In this document: piece by piece, positions 60,866 to 64,000 of the stretch
Layout of the letters: the number at the start of each line of letters is the position of its first letter
How positions within the stretch are numbered: position 1 is the first letter of the stretch
Origin: Longimicrobium sp.
GTDB lineage: Bacteria > Gemmatimonadota > Gemmatimonadetes > Longimicrobiales > Longimicrobiaceae
DNA: 64,000 nt
NCBI GenBank assembly: GCA_036377595.1
Contig: DASUYB010000105.1
Location: 124,001-188,000 of the forward strand
Reading direction: 5' to 3'
Program-made: the position numbers and the translations under genes
Notes under the pieces: model-generated
What the model was told of the DNA's origin: nothing
Seen by the model: the letters and a program-made list of their open reading frames with translations, nothing else
Database searches by the model: none

Positions 60866-61552
60866 CTAGCGGCCGCCGCCTTCGCTGGCGGTGCGGCGCG
60901 CGTAGTCGCCGGCGAGGAGGGGGTAGGGGTTGGTGTTCTCGCTCTCCCACCACCGCCGCGGGTCCGTCAGCCGGCCGACGGAGAAGTGGAGGTGGTAGTT
61001 GCCCGCGCCCGCATTCCCCGTATCACCCACGTACGCAATGACCTGCCCGCGCCACACGGGCATTCCCTCGCGCAGGCCGGCGGCGTAGCGCTGCAGGTGC
61101 GCGTAGTAGTACAGCGTGCGCCCGTCCGGCCCCACCTGGTAAATGGTGATGCCGCCATTGCCCCCCGTGCGCAGCTTCAGGATGGTGCCGTCCGCCGCGG
61201 CGACGACGGGCGTTCCCCCCGGCGCCATGATGTCGATGGCATGGTGGACGTGCCCCGAGCGCGGCGATTCGTACGAATCGCGCAGCTGCTCCGGACGCAC
61301 CCCGCGCACTGGGATCACCAGCGACGCGCCGGGCGCCACGTACGCGTCGGCTCGCTCGCGCGGAGCGGGGCGCTCGTATGCCCGCTCGCGCACGGGCGTG
61401 GGCGCAGGGAAGGAGAAAGGTTCGGCGGGTGAGCCGTGGCCCCAGCAGGCAGCCAGCAGCAGGGGAAGGAGCGCCATACCGGCCTTCGGAGCGCGCGCGA
61501 GGATGCCGTTCGTGGACGCACGAACGCGCGCGTTTCCGGGGTGGGGAGTCAT
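60866..61552 (-). CDS. M23-family metallopeptidase lipoprotein
   Basis: 228 residues. The signal ends in a lipobox (LLPLLLAAC). The peptidase domain shows HHAIDIMAPGGTPV (H and D zinc ligands), the core beta text YYAHLQRYAAGL and HLHFSVGR with the last histidine. M23 enzymes cut glycyl or cross-bridge bonds in peptidoglycan, or act as LytM activators when degenerate; here the ligands are present. The ATG at 61552 precedes a 24-residue basic leader before the hydrophobic core, so a later start is possible. Confidence 0.85.
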   Translation of the reverse strand: MTPHPGNARVRASTNGILARAPKAGMALLPLLLAACWGHGSPAEPFSFPAPTPVRERAYERPAPRERADAYVAPGASLVIPVRGVRPEQLRDSYESPRSGHVHHAIDIMAPGGTPVVAAADGTILKLRTGGNGGITIYQVGPDGRTLYYYAHLQRYAAGLREGMPVWRGQVIAYVGDTGNAGAGNYHLHFSVGRLTDPRRWWESENTNPYPLLAGDYARRTASEGGGR

Positions 61553-61662
61553 GTGACCTCCTCATCCGCGGTGAAACGGAAGTGCGGTGTTTCCGAAGGT
61601 GGAACGGTACGGGTGGGGGCATCCGTGGGCACAACATGCGCTTGTAACCGCCGAACGCGCAA

Positions 61663-61693
61663 GGGTGACATTGCGCCGGCGGCAATGTCACCC
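61663..61693. promoter_or_regulatory. Perfect palindrome in a divergent intergenic region
   Basis: GGGTGACATTGC at 61663-61674 and GCAATGTCACCC at 61682-61693, a perfect 12-bp inverted repeat with a 7-base centre, extended by GCGC on both sides. Between the M23 gene (start 61552) and the hotdog gene (61822). Operator or hairpin. Confidence 0.55.
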
Positions 61694-61821
61694 CTCGCGC
61701 GGGGCAATGATCGCCCCGCTTCACCCGTTTTCGGCGCGCGGCGGCGGCTGGACTTTCGCCGCCGTGGCGCCTATGCTCCGGCGCGCTCCATCACCATCGA
61801 TCCATCGCCGACGACGCAGAC

Positions 61822-62295
61822 ATGGCAGCGAGCCCCGAGAGCATCATCCGCAGGCAGTGGGAAACCTGGAGCGGGCGCCCGGGCGGGAAGAAGATCTTCA
61901 GCTTCCTGATCGGCCGCGTCGTGCCCTACACCGGCACCATCGGCGCGACCGTCGAGGAACTGCGCCCCGGCTACGCCCGCGCCACCCTGCGCGACCGCCG
62001 CCGCGTGCGCAACCACCTGCGCTCGGTCCACGCGATCGCGCTGATGAACCTGGCGGAGCTGGTCACCGGCCTCTCGCTCAACTTCGCGCTGCCACCCGAC
62101 GCGCGGTCGATCCTCAAGGGGCTCTCGATCGAGTACCTGAAGAAGGCGCGCGGCAAGCTCACCGCCGAGGCGAACGCGCCCGTCCTGCAGTCCAACGAGG
62201 AGCGCGACCTGCAGGTGACCACGGAGATCAAGGACGAGGCGGGCGACGTGGTGGCGACCGCCACCGCGCACTGGCTCGTCGGCCCGCGCAAGTAG
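61822..62295 (+). CDS. DUF4442 hotdog-fold protein
   Basis: 157 residues. The sequence follows DUF4442 (PF14539-type) hotdog thioesterase-like proteins: GATVEELRPGYARATLRDRR, RNHLRSVHAIALMNLAELVT and ILKGLSIEYLKKARGKLTAE. It probably acts on acyl-CoA, but no experimentally known substrate fits. Followed by a hairpin. Confidence 0.85.
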   Translation: MAASPESIIRRQWETWSGRPGGKKIFSFLIGRVVPYTGTIGATVEELRPGYARATLRDRRRVRNHLRSVHAIALMNLAELVTGLSLNFALPPDARSILKGLSIEYLKKARGKLTAEANAPVLQSNEERDLQVTTEIKDEAGDVVATATAHWLVGPRK

Positions 62296-62312
62296 ATCCG
62301 TCTCCAGCCAGC

Positions 62313-62352
62313 CAGCGCCGCCGCTGCCCACCGACGGGCCGCGGCGGCGCTG
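62313..62352. terminator. Terminator after the hotdog gene
   Basis: CAGCGCCGCCGC at 62313-62324 pairs with GCGGCGGCGCTG at 62341-62352, 18 bases past the stop. Confidence 0.7.
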
Positions 62353-62612
62353 CGTCGTTTCTCTGATTGTCCCCTAGCGTGCCAAAGAGAACAGAATAGG
62401 CGTGAACGGCTCGCAGACTGGCCAGGCTGCAACGGTTTATTGTTGCACAATCCGCCCAAAAGCCTTGCAGGGACGGGGGAAATGCCCCACATTATGTCCC
62501 GGCGCCCCTCCACGCCGTCTCTCGGCCACGCTTCGCCCGCCCTCCTGGACGTCCGCGCGCGGCTTCGGTTACCGGCCACCCTGGCCGGGGTTCCGCCACA
62601 TCGACCACTCCC

Positions 62613-62828
62613 ATGAGACTCCTTCCGCTCTTCACGGACGGGCATTATTGCCCTCGCTGCGGCAATCGTACCGAGCGCGTTCGCACCCGCTTCTACCTTC
62701 GCCCGGTGCGCTGGCTGATGCCCGACGTCAAGCGCCGCGCGTGCAACAACGCCAGCTGCTTCTGGCGCGGGTTCGCCTTCTCGCACCACGTGGAGGCCAC
62801 CGACACCGCGCACGCCGCCGCGCGCTGA
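62613..62828 (+). CDS. Small zinc-ribbon protein
   Basis: 71 residues. GHYCPRCGNRTERVRTRF and RACNNASCFWRGFAF give two CxxC/CxxxxC pairs, a four-cysteine zinc ribbon, with basic residues between. Could bind nucleic acid. Function unknown. 62353-62612 before it shows no feature. Confidence 0.65.
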   Translation: MRLLPLFTDGHYCPRCGNRTERVRTRFYLRPVRWLMPDVKRRACNNASCFWRGFAFSHHVEATDTAHAAAR

Positions 62829-62878
62829 TCCGGATCTCCGGGCGCACCGGGCGCGTCCGGCAATGGCAGAAGGACGAG

Positions 62879-62910
62879 AGGGCCGGTCTCCCCAGGCGGA
62901 GACCGGCCCT
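62879..62910. terminator. Strong hairpin after the zinc-ribbon gene
   Basis: A 13-bp perfect stem (AGGGCCGGTCTCC and its complement) with a 6-base loop, 50 bases past the stop. 62911-63100 has no gene. Confidence 0.75.
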
Positions 62911-63100
62911 CGCGCGCGTCCGTAGCCCTCGCCCGCGTCATGCCAGCTCCGGGCGAAGCAGCGTCCCGCCGAATCTCGTGCTGCCGCGGTTATAGATCCT
63001 TCGGCCTGCAAACGCTTGCACAGACGCTGATTACGGTCTGGCCGGCCTCAGGATGACGTCGGCGTGGCGTCCGGCGGGGTGCATCAACCCGGATTTCGCG

Positions 63101-64000
63101 TCAGGCGGTGAGCACGGTGAAGAGCAGGGTCATCACCGCGCCGAAGGAGAGCATCACCACGTACGCCATCCCCAGGAAGCCGTACTTGAGAAGGGTGGCG
63201 ATCCATCCCTGCGCGTACACCTTCTTCATCGCCAGCACCACGTACAGCATCATCCACACGCTCAGCGCGGTGACCAGCGGCGGAAAGCGGATGGCGAGCA
63301 TCGCCAGGTAGCAGAGGAAGGCGAAGGCGTGCACGTGCAGCGCGAACACGAAGTGCTCCACGTAGAAGCGCCGGCTGCCGGCGTAGATGAGCTTGAGCAC
63401 CCCGGCGAAGATCGGGAGGAGCACGAACATCATCTGCGGCACGTGGCCCAGGTAGTCGGACACGATCTGCCGCGCCGCCTCGCGCGACTCCATCCGGCTG
63501 AAGTGCTCGACCCGCGCGTTGCCGATGCTGTCGATCGTCGGCTCGCCGGTGTTGAAGCGGATGTTGCCGATCCAGTTGCGCGGCGGCGGGGGCGGCAACG
63601 GGGGGCGCGGCACCTCGCGAGGCTGGTCGCGGCCCGCGGTCCGCGGGGGCATCACCGGCGCGGGCGGCCGCGCGGCCCGGCGCGCGGCGGCGGCCGAGTC
63701 CGTCACGCCCACGTTCACCGTCATCGCGTCGAGGTCCAGGTTGGCGCCGCGCAGCTCCGGGAGGAACGAGAGCGTCAGGAAGAAGGCCACGCTGGTGACC
63801 AGGTACAGCCGGAAGGGCGGGATGTAGCGCACGATCCGCCCGGCCATGTACTCGCGCGTCAGGTGGCCGGGGCGCAGCATCAGCGAGCCCAGCGTGCGCG
63901 GGAGCGCGGAGTTCAGCGAGAACTGGTCGTCGAGCGCCTCCATCAGCATGCGGCGCAGCGACACGTGCACCTCCACCTTCCGCTGCCCGCAGCTGCGGCA
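63101..64000 (-). CDS. DUF3667-type membrane protein (cut by right edge)
   Basis: At least 299 residues; the frame is open through base 64000, so the start is outside. The visible N-terminal end reads CRSCGQRKVEVHVSLRRM, the second half of the zinc ribbon of DUF3667 proteins. At least five membrane helices follow, such as FRLYLVTSVAFFLTLSFLP, MMFVLLPIFAGVLKLIYAG, FVFALHVHAFAFLCYLAML and AYVVMLSFGAVMTLLFTVL, with a proline-rich loop between the first and second (residues 110-145). YVEHFVFALHVHAF is the family's hallmark. Function unknown. Confidence 0.8.
   Translation of the reverse strand, partial: CRSCGQRKVEVHVSLRRMLMEALDDQFSLNSALPRTLGSLMLRPGHLTREYMAGRIVRYIPPFRLYLVTSVAFFLTLSFLPELRGANLDLDAMTVNVGVTDSAAAARRAARPPAPVMPPRTAGRDQPREVPRPPLPPPPPRNWIGNIRFNTGEPTIDSIGNARVEHFSRMESREAARQIVSDYLGHVPQMMFVLLPIFAGVLKLIYAGSRRFYVEHFVFALHVHAFAFLCYLAMLAIRFPPLVTALSVWMMLYVVLAMKKVYAQGWIATLLKYGFLGMAYVVMLSFGAVMTLLFTVLTA

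Overview
The DNA is GC-rich. The right third (about 42.7-64 kb) has strong GC bias at third codon positions, short 'VESFET' leader peptides, a LytS/LytTR two-component pair, an ECF sigma / anti-sigma / TonB-receptor operon and dispersed hairpin elements. Together with the CarboxypepD-type outer-membrane receptors this suggests a Gemmatimonadota bacterium of the Longimicrobium kind. That is an inference from gene style; no rRNA or marker gene is present.

Positions 1-42648 look like most of one large Tn7-like transposon. It opens inside tnsA and continues with overlapping tnsB, tnsC and a long tnsD/tniQ, all intact. It ends at 42648 with three TnsB-type binding repeats and a terminal TGT laid out as in Tn7 itself. 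The tnsA-side (R) end lies just left of the window. The cargo, left to right, is: (a) a helix-turn-helix regulator with a palindrome over its own ribosome site, then a tight operon of D12-class adenine methylase, TaqI-like N6 methylase, small unknown protein, McrB-like GTPase, McrC-like nuclease and a HEPN protein (6.5-14.3 kb), a GTP-dependent restriction-modification system with an added HEPN gene; (b) an envelope section (15-25 kb) with a PPC-repeat exported protein, an Xre regulator, a DsbA-like oxidoreductase, a six-cysteine exported mini-protein, an Oar-like outer-membrane receptor, a comM relic and an exported beta-rich protein; (c) a mixed section (25-36.8 kb) with a TPR protein, two tandem winged-helix-like proteins, a lamin-tail/metallo-beta-lactamase lipoprotein, regulators and a zinc-ribbon membrane protein; (d) a second defence cluster (35.7-42.4 kb) with a HEPN/zinc-ribbon protein, a TPR plus SIR2-TPR gene pair, another HEPN-like protein and a RES-domain toxin.

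Scattered through the cargo are broken second and third copies of its own genes: HEPN-gene starts at 31942 and 41308, an McrC nuclease domain at 32142, a winged-helix relic at 36803 and a tnsB/regulator scar at 6008. The element has evidently swapped and duplicated defence modules.

From 42649 on the window looks like resident chromosome: two RiPP-like precursor peptides, a SEC-C protein, a VirJ-like hydrolase, a membrane metallophosphoesterase, a PIN toxin-antitoxin pair, a class C beta-lactamase-like enzyme, a LytTR regulator and its kinase, an M3 oligopeptidase, the sigma/anti-sigma/TonB operon, small proteins, an M23 lipoprotein, a DUF4442 hotdog protein and a DUF3667 membrane protein cut by the right edge. 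Four intergenic gaps between 50.7 and 55.5 kb each hold a related 80-90 bp hairpin.
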